From Hominenteromicrobium mulieris (lineage in GTDB: Bacteria > Bacillota > Clostridia > Oscillospirales > Acutalibacteraceae), in contig JAJJOY010000003.1 of the NCBI GenBank assembly GCA_021029595.1, positions 410,277 through 474,276 on the forward strand: 64,000 nucleotides of DNA, in the 5' to 3' direction. The translations under genes and the position numbers were made by a program. The notes under the pieces are model-generated. The model worked only from the letters and a program-made list of their open reading frames with translations. It was not told the origin of the DNA and did not search any database. Shown piece after piece: positions 26,615-35,063 of the stretch (position 1 is the stretch's first letter; every line of letters starts with the position of its first letter).

Positions 26615-27128
26615 CCCAGGGCCGGGCGCTGCGTGTTTTCCCCCTTTCCACGCGGCGCCCCTATATAGCACCTTGACAAAGAAAGCCCGTTGGGAGGCCA
26701 ACGCCGCAGTATAAGGCAAACGGATACATTCCTGTTTGTGCCGAGCCATACGGCCGGTGCGCCATGACCTCGTTTCAAGTCCGCAGGACGGGACCACTGT
26801 AACGGGCGAGCGAACAGCACCAGGTTGCAAAGCAAGCGTGGCGGCTTGCAGGCGATGACACACGGGCAGGGTTAAAGATACTCGCGCATTGAACGCCCAC
26901 AAAGCATTGTGCGCCGCACCCATCAGCATGGGCCGGGGTTAGACTCCCGTGGAGCTGTGCCAGCAGCCGTCCGTAAGCCTACTTTTCTTTTTTGAAAGTT
27001 TATGGATAGATCGTAAACTTTTCAATTAGCAGCAGACAAACACGGAGCAGCACGGTAAAATAATGGTGGAAGTTATATTACCCACACATATTCGTGCTGT
27101 TCCTTTTCATAACTGAAAGGGGGTTCTC
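26615..27128 (+). other. 514-bp non-coding stretch before the excisionase, structured and unexplained
   Basis: No convincing gene is seen on either strand; the longest antisense frame extends across the neighbouring genes and shows no family features. The sequence has many short pairing segments (for example CCCATCAGCATGGG near 26,920-26,935), an imperfect inverted repeat TTGAAAGTTTA ... TAAACTTTTCAA near 26,992-27,026, and the string GTGCCAGCAGCCG at 26,957-26,969. A structured RNA or long leader for xis-int is possible. Confidence 0.45.
27044..27103 (+). promoter_or_regulatory. inverted repeat in the xis leader
   Basis: GGAGCAGCACG (27,044-27,054) and CGTGCTGTTCC (27,093-27,103) pair with one mismatch around a 38-base loop, ending 25 bases before xis. 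It could be a binding site for a regulator or for the recombination proteins, or a leader hairpin. Confidence 0.4.
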
Positions 27129-27335
27129 ATGTCTCAAACATGGAACGGCACGAAGAAAGAAACCCCTGAAAGAAGGACGTATACGGTTGACGATATTGCT
27201 CAAATTCTGGGCATCGGAAGAACTTCTGCATATATCCTTGTAAAAGAAGGGCACTTCAAAATCGTGCGAATTGGTAACGCCATACGCATTTCCAAGCGGT
27301 CATTTGACGAGTGGCTTGACTCCCTCGACCTGTGA
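27129..27335 (+). CDS. excisionase-type DNA-binding protein (Xis)
   Basis: A 68-residue winged-helix protein with the MerR/excisionase pattern YTVDDIAQILGIGRTSAY and RIGNAIRISKRSFDEWL. RBS GAAAGGGGGTTCTC. Located directly before the integrase, as in Tn916-type elements, where Xis bends the attachment sites and directs excision. Confidence 0.88.
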   Translation: MSQTWNGTKKETPERRTYTVDDIAQILGIGRTSAYILVKEGHFKIVRIGNAIRISKRSFDEWLDSLDL

Positions 27336-27355
27336 TCCAAGAAAGGAAGAACGAT

Positions 27356-28750
27356 ATGGCATCTATAATCAAGCGAAAGAAAAACTATTCCGTTGTTTAC
27401 AACTATGTGGACGAAAACGGAGAAACCAAACAGAAGTGGGAAACCTGGCATACCCACAAAGAGGCCTTGAAGCGCAAGGCAGAAATCGAAAATCAGCAGC
27501 ACACGGGAACTTTCCTCCCTCCAAGCAATCAGACGATCACCGAGTTCCTTTATGACTTCGTATCTCTTTACGGAGAAAAGAAATGGGGCGTGTCTATGTA
27601 TGACAGCCAAACGGCGCTGATTGCGAACTATATCAATCCGATCATCGGTGATATGGAGGTACAGGCGGTTACTCCCCGTGCGGTTGACGGTTATATCCAG
27701 ACCTTGCAGAAAACCAAGTCGGTGTCTACCAAAACCCGAAAGGCCGTTACCACCTATGTCAGCGACAAGACCATTGAAAAGATCATCAAGCTCCTGCGGT
27801 GTGCGTTTAAGCAGGCGGTACGATGGGAAATCATTGCAAGAAATCCCTTTGACAATGTGATCCTCCCGAAAACGGAGTATGCGAAACGGGATATCTGGAC
27901 GGCGGATATGATCCGTCTTGCTCTGGACAAATGCACAGACAGCAAACTCTATGTAGCAATGAACCTTTCCTTTGCCTGCTCTCTGCGTATGGGTGAAATC
28001 CTGGGGCTGACCTGGGAAAACGTCCATATCTCCGATGAAGATATTGCGGCGGATAACGCCTATGTCTACATCGACAAGGAGCTGACACGGGCATCCAAAC
28101 GGGCAATCGAAACGCTGGGTGAGAAGGATATCTATTACATCTTCACTCCGCTCATGCCGAACACCAGCACAAGAATTATTCTGAAAAAGCCGAAAACCGA
28201 TTCCAGCATCCGTAAGGTGTGGCTACCGAAAACGCTGGCCTACATTCTGCGGGAATGGAAGAAGTCCCAGGACGAGTTGAAAGGTTTCCTGGGCGACGAG
28301 TATCAGGACTTCGATCTGGTTGTGGCACTTCCCAATGGCCGCCCCTGCGAGGATCGTATCATCCTCAAAGAGTTTGCAAAGCTCCGTGAGGACGCAGGGC
28401 TGCCGAAGGTGGTCTTTCATTCTCTCCGTCATTCCAGTACCACCTACAAACTGAAACTGAACCACGGCGATCTGAAAGCTACCCAGGGCGATACAGGCCA
28501 TGCCGAGATCGACATGATAACCAGTATCTATGCTCACATTCTGGACGAGGACAGAAAGGTCAATGCTCAGAAATTCGAGACAGCCTTCTATGCCAAACCT
28601 GATCTTCGCAATGTCCGTCCACCGGAAGAACCGGTAAAATCGGAGCCTGCGACCCTGGACCTTGAAAGTCTTGTGGAGCAGCTTCAGAAGTCGCCGGAGC
28701 TGGCAAGTGCGCTCGCAGCCCTGATAGCGGCGCAAGCCCCGGCAAAGTGA
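27356..28750 (+). CDS. tyrosine integrase of the ICE
   Basis: A 464-residue phage-type integrase. An N-terminal arm-binding domain is followed by a core-binding domain and the catalytic domain; catalytic residues appear in CSLRMGEILG (first Arg), HSLRHSS (His-x-x-Arg), TGHAE and the tyrosine in ITSIYAHI. ATG 27,356 has GAAAGGAAGAACGAT upstream; an earlier in-frame GTG overlaps the xis stop. It ends about 190 bases from tRNA-Arg, the likely integration site. The C-terminal 50 residues are an Ala/Leu-rich extension. Confidence 0.93.
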   Translation: MASIIKRKKNYSVVYNYVDENGETKQKWETWHTHKEALKRKAEIENQQHTGTFLPPSNQTITEFLYDFVSLYGEKKWGVSMYDSQTALIANYINPIIGDMEVQAVTPRAVDGYIQTLQKTKSVSTKTRKAVTTYVSDKTIEKIIKLLRCAFKQAVRWEIIARNPFDNVILPKTEYAKRDIWTADMIRLALDKCTDSKLYVAMNLSFACSLRMGEILGLTWENVHISDEDIAADNAYVYIDKELTRASKRAIETLGEKDIYYIFTPLMPNTSTRIILKKPKTDSSIRKVWLPKTLAYILREWKKSQDELKGFLGDEYQDFDLVVALPNGRPCEDRIILKEFAKLREDAGLPKVVFHSLRHSSTTYKLKLNHGDLKATQGDTGHAEIDMITSIYAHILDEDRKVNAQKFETAFYAKPDLRNVRPPEEPVKSEPATLDLESLVEQLQKSPELASALAALIAAQAPAK

Positions 28751-28764
28751 TCCGAAAAATCGAA

Positions 28765-28825
28765 TTAGCAAAACGCAGAATTTTCTTAGCAAATTTCTGA
28801 AAAGCGTTCGAGTCCAATTAGCAAA
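28765..28825 (+). repeat. three TTAGCAAA direct repeats at the element end
   Basis: The octamer TTAGCAAA occurs at 28,765, 28,786 and 28,818, between the integrase stop and the tRNA. Spacings are 21 and 32 bases. Such repeats near the end of an integrated element are candidate arm-type binding sites for the integrase. Confidence 0.45.
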
Positions 28826-28891
28826 TATACATCATGCGGCGCATAAAAATCTCCCGATAACGGAAGTGAAATTACCGGGAGAAGGAGGAAC

Positions 28892-28929
28892 AAAAAAAAC
28901 GCTGCAAACCCCGAAAAAGGCTTGCAGCG
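28892..28929 (-). terminator. intrinsic terminator of tRNA-Arg
   Basis: On the minus strand CGCTGCAA and TTGCAGCG (28,922-28,929 and 28,900-28,907) form a perfect 8-bp stem followed by eight T (28,899-28,892). It starts nine bases after the tRNA 3' end. Confidence 0.85.
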
Positions 28930-28937
28930 GTGCTTTC

Positions 28938-29014
28938 TGGCGTCCCAGAGAGGATTTGAACCTCCGACCCCACGCTTAGGAGGCGTGTGCTCTATCCAGC
29001 TGAGCTACTGAGAC
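28938..29014 (-). tRNA. tRNA-Arg, anticodon CCU (CCA end encoded)
   Basis: Read on the minus strand, GTCTCAG (acceptor) pairs with CTGGGAC, the D arm is GCTCAGCTGGATAGAGC, the anticodon arm is CACGCCTCCTAAGCGTG with anticodon CCT, and the T arm is GGAGGTTCAAATCCTCT. CCA is encoded. Length 77. It borders the integrase end of the ICE at its 3' side, as expected for an integration target whose 3' part is restored by the element. It is the only complete tRNA in the local array. Confidence 0.93.
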
Positions 29015-29357
29015 ATTTATAAGTTTTATGCAATTTTCAAGGCTCAAAGGAATCGAACCATCTGCCGCTTAGGAGGCGTGTGCTCTATCCAGCTGAGCTA
29101 CTGAGACATTTTTAAGATTTATGCAATTTTTACTGCTCGAAGGAATCGAACCATCTGCCGCTTAGGAGGCGTGTGCTCTATCCAGCTGAGCTACTGAGAC
29201 ATTTTTAAGATTTATGCAATTTTTACTGCTCGAAGGAATCGAACCATCTGCCGCTTAGGAGGCGTGTGCTCTATCCAGCTGAGCTACTGAGACATTTTTA
29301 AGATTTATGCAATTTTTACTGCTCGAAGGAATCGAACCATCTGCCGCTTAGGAGGCG
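28974..29357 (-). repeat. tandem array of 93-bp units containing half tRNA-Arg sequences
   Basis: The core GCTTAGGAGGCG recurs at 28,974, 29,067, 29,160, 29,253 and 29,346, an exact 93-bp period. Each unit (minus strand) holds the 3' half of one tRNA-Arg-like gene (GCGGCAGATGGTTCGATTCC), a short A/T-rich spacer, and the 5' half of the other (GTCTCAGTAGCTCAGC). The joined halves cannot form an acceptor stem, so the units are not functional tRNAs. The first unit next to the complete tRNA differs slightly; the other three are nearly identical. Confidence 0.85.
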
Positions 29358-29386
29358 GACCCTCTATCCTGCTGAGGTACAAGCGC
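29319..29386 (-). pseudogene. degenerate tRNA-Arg(CCU)-like gene at the array end
   Basis: The minus strand reads GCGCTTG TA CCTCAGCAGGATAGAGG, an anticodon arm CCGC-CTCCTAA-GCGG, then GATGGTTCGATTCC and CGAGCAG. Acceptor pairing fails at two positions and the T stem seems to lack a base; CCA is missing. It supplies the 3' half found in all 93-bp units and is likely the second parent of the array. Confidence 0.6.
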
Positions 29387-29435
29387 ATATTTAATTTATG
29401 AGGCAATTACCCATCTATTGGGGAACACTTTTAGG

Positions 29436-29478
29436 TTCTCTTAGGAGCGTGACCTCTATCCAACTGAGTTGCTGAGAC
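29436..29478 (-). pseudogene. 5' half of another tRNA-Arg-like sequence
   Basis: The minus strand has GTCTCAGCAACTCAGTTGG and ATAGAGGTCACGCTCCTAAG, resembling the 5' half and anticodon loop of the intact tRNA-Arg with several changes; the sequence beyond the anticodon is unrelated. It looks like an older remnant of the same process. From 29,479 to 29,637 nothing else is seen. Confidence 0.55.
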
Positions 29479-29637
29479 GTGTTAAATTGGGGTCATAAAG
29501 TGTACTGTGTTATTGTACCGCACGGCGGCGCATTTGTCAATCATATTGGATTTTCGCGCACTGAAATATACACAGAAAAAGCTTTGAAACCCCATGCAAA
29601 TTTTCCGCAAAAGGTAAGGCTCTGGGTGGCTTTTGCC

Positions 29638-29666
29638 TTGACGCTTTTCGCTTTTTCGTCTATACT
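29638..29666 (+). promoter_or_regulatory. promoter of the MBOAT-DHHW-FkbH-ACP operon
   Basis: TTGACG (29,638-29,643) and TATACT (29,661-29,666) are 17 bases apart. This leaves an 85-base leader before the MBOAT start, without obvious structure. Confidence 0.75.
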
Positions 29667-29758
29667 GATATATGTATGAAAACTTATGGAAACCAAACAC
29701 CGCGGGCATCGGGAAATGTGCCTGCACGGAAAAAACAAAGGATTAAGGAGCCCGATAC

Positions 29759-31180
29759 ATGGTTTTTGCCGATTTGTTCTTTATCTATGTCTTTTTGCCA
29801 CTGTGCCTCATCTGTTACGGCCTCGCCAAAAAGCTCAGCACCAAAAACATCGTGCTGATTGTCTTTTCACTCATCTTTTACGCTTGGGGCGAGCCGCTTT
29901 GGATTTTGCTTTTGCTGTTCAGTTCATTCTTTAACTGGTTCATCGGCATATTGATCGGCAAATTTCGGGATACCCCGCGCGCAAAGTTAGCCGTTGGCGG
30001 CGGTATTTTGGTAGATATTCTGCTTTTGCTCATCTTTAAGTACAGCGCGTTCATTGTAGAAAACCTGAACGCTGTTTCGGGCGCGGCCATTCCCGTGCCG
30101 CAGATCACGCTGCCCATCGGTATCAGCTTCTACACGTTTCAGGCTATCTCCTACATTTTGGACTGCTACTGGGAAACGGTAGACGTGCAGCCGAAATACC
30201 ACAAATTTCTTTTGTACCTGTCCCTCTTCCCGCAGCTCATCGCCGGCCCGATCGTGCGGTACAGCGTTGTGGAGCAGGAGATCGACAACCGCTCCGTCAA
30301 CGCGACCGACCTATGCGAAGGTGCGCTGCGCGTGATTCTCGGCCTTGCGAAAAAGGTCATCATCGCGAACAATTTGTGGTCCATCGTCAACACGTTCTTT
30401 GGCAAGGACATCACGGGACTTTCCGTGCTCGGCACATGGTATACCATCATCGTGTATTCGCTGTATGTTTACTTTGACTTCAGCGGTTATTCCGATATTG
30501 CCATCGGCCTCGGTCGCATGTTTGGCTTCCACTTTGACGAAAACTTCCGGCATCCGTTTGCCTGCACCACCATTGCGGAGTTCTGGCAGCGCTGGCACAT
30601 CTCCCTCGGCTCCTTCTTCCGTGACTACCTTTTGTACGTGCCGTTCTTCGGCAAGCCGCGCAAGTATTTCGGCCTGTTCCTTGTTTGGTTCTGCACCGGT
30701 CTTTGGCACGGTGCCGCATGGAACTTCATTTTATGGGGCCTTTACTACGGCTGCTTCATGCTGTTCGAGCAGAAAATGGGCAAAAAGCGCATGAAAAAGT
30801 GGCCGATCGTGTGGAAGCATGTGTATACGAAGCTTGTCATCATCCTCGGCTTCGGCATCTTCTATTTTGAAAATCTCGGCCAGCTTGGTCAGTTTTTCCT
30901 CAATATCACGGGCATCAGCATGATTGCGAACAGCGCGCCGTTTACGGACCCCATGACGTTCTCCTCCCTGCGCAACAACATCTTTCTCATTTTGTTCGCG
31001 ATTCTCGTCAGCCTGCCGGTATTGCCGAAGATCAAGAGTTATTTTCTCGAGAGCAAAAACGATACCGTTTATGCCATCGGCCGCGTCGGCTCCGTTGCGG
31101 TCTGTATGGTGTTACTCGCCGTCGTGAGTGTTCTGCTCGTCGATACCACGAACAACGTGTTCCTGTATTTCAGATTCTAA
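29759..31180 (+). CDS. MBOAT family O-acyltransferase (AlgI/DltB-like)
   Basis: A 473-residue polytopic protein of the membrane-bound O-acyltransferase family, which moves acyl groups across or at the membrane onto polymers. About ten hydrophobic segments are visible. The invariant histidine is His317 in TGLWHGAAWN; YSDIAIGLGRMFG, PIGISFYTFQ and AGPIVRY are further AlgI-type signatures. RBS AAGGAGCCCGATAC. It heads a four-gene operon with a DHHW protein, an FkbH-like enzyme and an ACP, so the acyl donor is probably the carrier protein, as in D-alanylation by DltB. Confidence 0.93.
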   Translation: MVFADLFFIYVFLPLCLICYGLAKKLSTKNIVLIVFSLIFYAWGEPLWILLLLFSSFFNWFIGILIGKFRDTPRAKLAVGGGILVDILLLLIFKYSAFIVENLNAVSGAAIPVPQITLPIGISFYTFQAISYILDCYWETVDVQPKYHKFLLYLSLFPQLIAGPIVRYSVVEQEIDNRSVNATDLCEGALRVILGLAKKVIIANNLWSIVNTFFGKDITGLSVLGTWYTIIVYSLYVYFDFSGYSDIAIGLGRMFGFHFDENFRHPFACTTIAEFWQRWHISLGSFFRDYLLYVPFFGKPRKYFGLFLVWFCTGLWHGAAWNFILWGLYYGCFMLFEQKMGKKRMKKWPIVWKHVYTKLVIILGFGIFYFENLGQLGQFFLNITGISMIANSAPFTDPMTFSSLRNNIFLILFAILVSLPVLPKIKSYFLESKNDTVYAIGRVGSVAVCMVLLAVVSVLLVDTTNNVFLYFRF

Positions 31181-31198
31181 GGGGAGGTGCTCATTGAC

Positions 31199-32890
31199 AT
31201 GAACGATTTTAAAGACCTTGATCTTGATTATTTTGCTCCCCGCAAGCCCGCCGAACCGGAAGCGAAGCCGGAGAAAACCGAAGCCGTAGATGCGCCGACT
31301 GCGGATGAAAGCGCCGAACCCGCAGAGCGCCGCCGCAAGCCGAAGCCGAGCCGCCGCGAGCTTTTGAACATGCGGCTTTCCGTTTTATCCGTCGGCGTTA
31401 TGGTCATTCTTTTCGCCCTGATGACGCTGTATCTGTTCCTTTTCCCGCGCTCCACCGTCTCACAGATTGAAAACCGAAACCTTGCGGAATTCCCGAAATT
31501 CTCTTTTGCATCGTATTTTTCCGGCTCGTTTACGGCGGACGTCGCCACATGGTTTGACGATACCGTGCCGAACCACGACGGCTTTAAGAATATGAGCAAC
31601 TCCATTAAGAACCTGTTTGGTATGAAGATGTTCGCTTCAACGGTCAGCACCGCAAAGCCCGAGACGGACAGCACAGATAACACCGATACTTCTGCCGCAA
31701 ACGGTGACACCCAGACAACCACACCCGCAAACGGCACCGTGTCAAACAACACGAACCTGCTGCAATACGCCGCAGGGCGTGTGTTTCCGGCCGTGAGCGC
31801 TGCGGATGAAAAAATGGGCCGCGATTTCAGCACCGAGGATAACAGCACACTGGAATGGGTGAACAACCTGCTTGTTATAAACTGGGATAATCACTGGCGC
31901 TGCATGGAGGCCTTCGGCGGCGGTGGCGGCACCGCTTACGCCAATGCACTCAACGACCTGCAAAGCAAGGTCGGCAGCGGTGTGACCATTTGGTCTATGC
32001 CCGCACCCACCGCTTCCGCCATCTACACCCCGAAAAACGGCATTGATTATGTTGGCGACCAGAAGGAATGCTTTAACGGCGTTGCCGAAAAGCTGAATGC
32101 CGGCATTCAGTCCGTAAACGTTGTGGACGTAATGAAAAAGCATGCGGAGGAAGATATTTACCTGCGCACCGACCACCACTGGCAGGCACGCGGCGCCTAC
32201 TATGCCGCCCGCACGTTTGCCGAGGCCGCAGGCGTGCCGTTCGCAGACCTTTCCACCTACACGGAAGAATCCATTCCGGGCTATGTAGGCACTATGTACG
32301 GTTTCTCGCAGGATACGCGTATTTTGAACGACCCGGACAATTTCCACTACTTCGTGCCGGCCTCGAACTACGTGGCTTCCTACTACGATACTTCTTTTAA
32401 CTACCAGTACGAAGACGACCTCTTTGCCGATGTGGACACCGCAAACGCGTACCTCAAGTTCCTCGGCGGCGACTCCTGCATCGTAAAAGTCGATACGCAG
32501 ATGAAAAACGGCCGCAAGCTGCTCGTCATTAAGGACAGCTTCGGTAACGCGGAGATTCCGTTCTATACGAATTCCTTTGAGCAGATCTACGTTGCCGACG
32601 TGCGCTATTTGGAGTGCAACCTCGTCAGCTTCATCAAAGATATGGGCATCACGGATGTGCTCTTTACGATGTCCGCATACTCCGTTGTGGGCGATAACGC
32701 CGACAACATTCAGAACCTCATCGCGCAGAACGCCGGTGAGACCATCACCGACTCGCACATTGTCCCGTCTGTTACGCCGAAAACGGTCATGCCGACCGCG
32801 ACAAGTGCACCAACGACGACTTCCGGCACGGATACGGCCGCTAACACCACCTCGACCGGTACAGAGGATACCTCTTCCGCAAAAGAATAA
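31199..32890 (+). CDS. DHHW family membrane-anchored protein (AlgJ/AlgX/DltD-like)
   Basis: A 563-residue protein with an acidic and basic N-terminal tail, one membrane segment near residues 59-81, a Thr/Asn-rich linker (about 155-185), and a large extracellular SGNH-like domain with the family motif DHHW at 325-328 and VIKDSFGNA near residue 445. The C-terminus is a Thr/Ser-rich tail. Such proteins work with MBOAT partners in acylating exopolysaccharides outside the membrane. The start is ATG 31,199 behind GGGGAGGTGC. It is 18 bases after the MBOAT stop. Confidence 0.88.
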   Translation: MNDFKDLDLDYFAPRKPAEPEAKPEKTEAVDAPTADESAEPAERRRKPKPSRRELLNMRLSVLSVGVMVILFALMTLYLFLFPRSTVSQIENRNLAEFPKFSFASYFSGSFTADVATWFDDTVPNHDGFKNMSNSIKNLFGMKMFASTVSTAKPETDSTDNTDTSAANGDTQTTTPANGTVSNNTNLLQYAAGRVFPAVSAADEKMGRDFSTEDNSTLEWVNNLLVINWDNHWRCMEAFGGGGGTAYANALNDLQSKVGSGVTIWSMPAPTASAIYTPKNGIDYVGDQKECFNGVAEKLNAGIQSVNVVDVMKKHAEEDIYLRTDHHWQARGAYYAARTFAEAAGVPFADLSTYTEESIPGYVGTMYGFSQDTRILNDPDNFHYFVPASNYVASYYDTSFNYQYEDDLFADVDTANAYLKFLGGDSCIVKVDTQMKNGRKLLVIKDSFGNAEIPFYTNSFEQIYVADVRYLECNLVSFIKDMGITDVLFTMSAYSVVGDNADNIQNLIAQNAGETITDSHIVPSVTPKTVMPTATSAPTTTSGTDTAANTTSTGTEDTSSAKE

Positions 32891-32903
32891 CAAAGGAGAG
32901 CCT

Positions 32904-34700
32904 ATGAAAGAACTGGAATATCCCTTTGACGCCGCTTACATCATCAAAAAGCGCAAATCTTTAAAGAAAGCACTGCTCACAGACGGCACCTCGCGCATCA
33001 GAAAGAAGATTGCTGTGTTCGGCGGCTCCACCACAAGCGACATTGTAAAAACGCTGGAGCTTTTCCTCTTAGACGCCGGTATTGAGCCGGAATTTTATGA
33101 ATCCGAATACGCGCAGTATTTTCAGGACGCCATGTTCCCGGATGAAACGCTTTTAAGCTTCAAGCCGGACATTGTGTTCATCCACACCACGAATCGCAAC
33201 GTGACGAACTGGCCCGAGATGATCGACACCACGGAGCAAATAGACGAAAAGCTGCACACGGAACTAAACCGTTTCACGGCGATGTGGAAAAGCATTGCGG
33301 AAAAGTTCCACTGCCCCATCATTCAAAATAACTTTGAAATGCCGCTTTACCGCCTGCTCGGCAGCCGCGACGCGTGGGACATCCACGGCCGCACGAATTT
33401 CCTCACGCGCTTAAACGAAGCTTTTTACGCCTACGCACGCGAAAATGAGAGCTTTTATATTCACGACCTCAACTTTGTTTCTGCCGATTACGGCCTGAAA
33501 GAATGGTCGAACCCGCTGTTCTGGAACATGTACAAATACGCCATGTGCTTTGAGGCGATCCCGTCCTTTGCGTTCAGTGTTTCGCACATTATCAAGTCGA
33601 TTTTCGGCAAGAATAAAAAGGCGCTTGCCCTTGACCTCGATAACACCCTGTGGGGCGGCGTTGTGGGCGACGACGGCGTAGACGGCATCGAGATCGGCCA
33701 GGAGACCGGCGTTTCGCAATCCTACTACGAGTTTCAGACCTACGTAAAGCAGCTTAAAAGTCTCGGCATCGTGTTGACGGTCTGCTCTAAAAATGACCAT
33801 GAAAACGCCATTGCGGGGCTAAACCACCCCGAAGGTGCACTGCGCCCGGACGATTTCGTCATCATTAAGGCAAACTGGGAAAACAAAGACCGCAACATTG
33901 CCGAGACCGCCGCAGAGCTGAACATTCTGCCGGATTCCATCGTTTTTGCGGACGATAACCCCGCCGAGCGCGAGATCGTGCGCACGCAGATCAAGGGCGC
34001 GGCCGTTCCGGACATGGACGGCGTGGAAAACTACATCACGACGATTGACCGCAGCGGCTTCTTTGAAGTGACAACCTTCAGCGAAGATGACTTGAAGCGC
34101 AACGAAATGTACAAGAAAAACGCCCTGCGCGCCGCGGAAATGGCGTCGTTCGGCGATTATAACGACTATTTAAAGAGCCTTGAGATGCACGCCGTCATCG
34201 ATGATTTCATCCCGGTGTACCTTGCGCGTATCACACAGCTTACAAACAAGAGCAACCAGTTCAACGTGACCACCCGCCGCTATACGCCCGCCGAAATGGA
34301 AAGCGTATTTGAGGACGACGGCTATATCCGTCTGTACGGCAAGCTCATCGATAAATTCGGCGACAACGGCGTCGTTTCCGTCGTCATCGGCAGAAAAAAC
34401 GGCACGGCACTCGACATTGACCTATGGCTGATGAGCTGCCGCGTGTTAAAGCGCGATATGGAATTTGCCATGTTGGACCGCCTTGTGGAGCGCTGCCGCG
34501 AAGTGGGCGTAGAGACGATTAACGGCTACTACTACCCCACCGCAAAAAACAAGATGGTCAGCGACCTTTTCGGTCGCTTCGGCTTCACGAAGACTGAGGA
34601 GCACGAGGACGGCAGCACCGTGTGGCAGTTGCGCGTCGCGGACTACAAGCCGCAGAACCACGTGATCGAAGTGTTCGGCAACGACCACGCAGAAGCGTGA
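32904..34700 (+). CDS. FkbH-like HAD-IIIC enzyme
   Basis: A 598-residue protein: an N-terminal SGNH-like region (residues 1-230), a HAD domain with catalytic Asp244 and Asp246 in ALDLDNTLWGG, VVGDDG and VFADDNPAERE, and a C-terminal GNAT-like region (about 430-590; TNKSNQFNVTTRRY, LMSCRVLKRDME). FkbH enzymes dephosphorylate 1,3-bisphosphoglycerate and load a glyceryl group on an acyl carrier protein. The ACP gene follows directly, so this activity is a reasonable inference. RBS CAAAGGAGAGCCT, 13 bases after the previous stop. Confidence 0.88.
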   Translation: MKELEYPFDAAYIIKKRKSLKKALLTDGTSRIRKKIAVFGGSTTSDIVKTLELFLLDAGIEPEFYESEYAQYFQDAMFPDETLLSFKPDIVFIHTTNRNVTNWPEMIDTTEQIDEKLHTELNRFTAMWKSIAEKFHCPIIQNNFEMPLYRLLGSRDAWDIHGRTNFLTRLNEAFYAYARENESFYIHDLNFVSADYGLKEWSNPLFWNMYKYAMCFEAIPSFAFSVSHIIKSIFGKNKKALALDLDNTLWGGVVGDDGVDGIEIGQETGVSQSYYEFQTYVKQLKSLGIVLTVCSKNDHENAIAGLNHPEGALRPDDFVIIKANWENKDRNIAETAAELNILPDSIVFADDNPAEREIVRTQIKGAAVPDMDGVENYITTIDRSGFFEVTTFSEDDLKRNEMYKKNALRAAEMASFGDYNDYLKSLEMHAVIDDFIPVYLARITQLTNKSNQFNVTTRRYTPAEMESVFEDDGYIRLYGKLIDKFGDNGVVSVVIGRKNGTALDIDLWLMSCRVLKRDMEFAMLDRLVERCREVGVETINGYYYPTAKNKMVSDLFGRFGFTKTEEHEDGSTVWQLRVADYKPQNHVIEVFGNDHAEA

Positions 34701-34748
34701 TCCTCGCTAAATTAAGTATTAAATCAAATCACAGAAAGGAATTTTACC

Positions 34749-34994
34749 ATGGACACAAGAGAAATTTTTGAAAGACTGGACCGCGTATTTCAGGATGTTT
34801 TTGACGATGACACCATTCACGTCACGCCGAAAACGACCGCAGACGACATCGAGGATTGGGACAGTCTGGAGCACATCACGCTGATCTCCGCTGTAGAGCG
34901 CGAGTTCCGCATGAAGTTCAAGATGGGCGAAATCTCCTCCATGAAGAACGTCGGCGAAATGGCTTCCATCATCGCAGCACGCGCAAAGGGCTGA
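34749..34994 (+). CDS. acyl carrier protein of the MBOAT operon
   Basis: An 81-residue acidic carrier protein with the phosphopantetheine attachment motif WDSLEH, Ser39 being the site. It starts at ATG 34,749 behind AGAAAGGAATTTTACC. It is probably dedicated to this operon, carrying the acyl group made by the FkbH-like enzyme to the MBOAT protein, much as DltC serves DltB. No fatty-acid synthesis genes are nearby. Confidence 0.92.
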   Translation: MDTREIFERLDRVFQDVFDDDTIHVTPKTTADDIEDWDSLEHITLISAVEREFRMKFKMGEISSMKNVGEMASIIAARAKG

Positions 34995-35008
34995 TCTTAC
35001 CGCAAAAG

Positions 35009-35053
35009 AAAATGCCGCAGACAACCGGGTTTTCCCGTGCCTGCGGCATTTTT
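35009..35053 (+). terminator. bidirectional terminator after the ACP gene
   Basis: AAAATGCCGCAG (35,009-35,020) pairs with CTGCGGCATTTT (35,041-35,052), with T-runs usable in both directions. It separates the MBOAT operon from the convergent TPM gene. Confidence 0.88.
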
Positions 35054-35063
35054 ATATTTACGG

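Noticed and set aside
26312-26929. Minus-strand ORF of 205 codons across the gap before xis
   Set aside because: It extends through the HTH gene into the sigma-like gene in antisense, and its sequence has no fold-like pattern; the plus-strand structure explains the region better.
28974-29357. CRISPR array
   Set aside because: The period is 93 bp with nearly identical full units and no variable spacers; the repeat is made of tRNA halves, and no cas genes are near.
29479-29679. Small ORF (66 codons) before the MBOAT operon
   Set aside because: It overlaps the operon promoter, has no RBS and no recognisable features.
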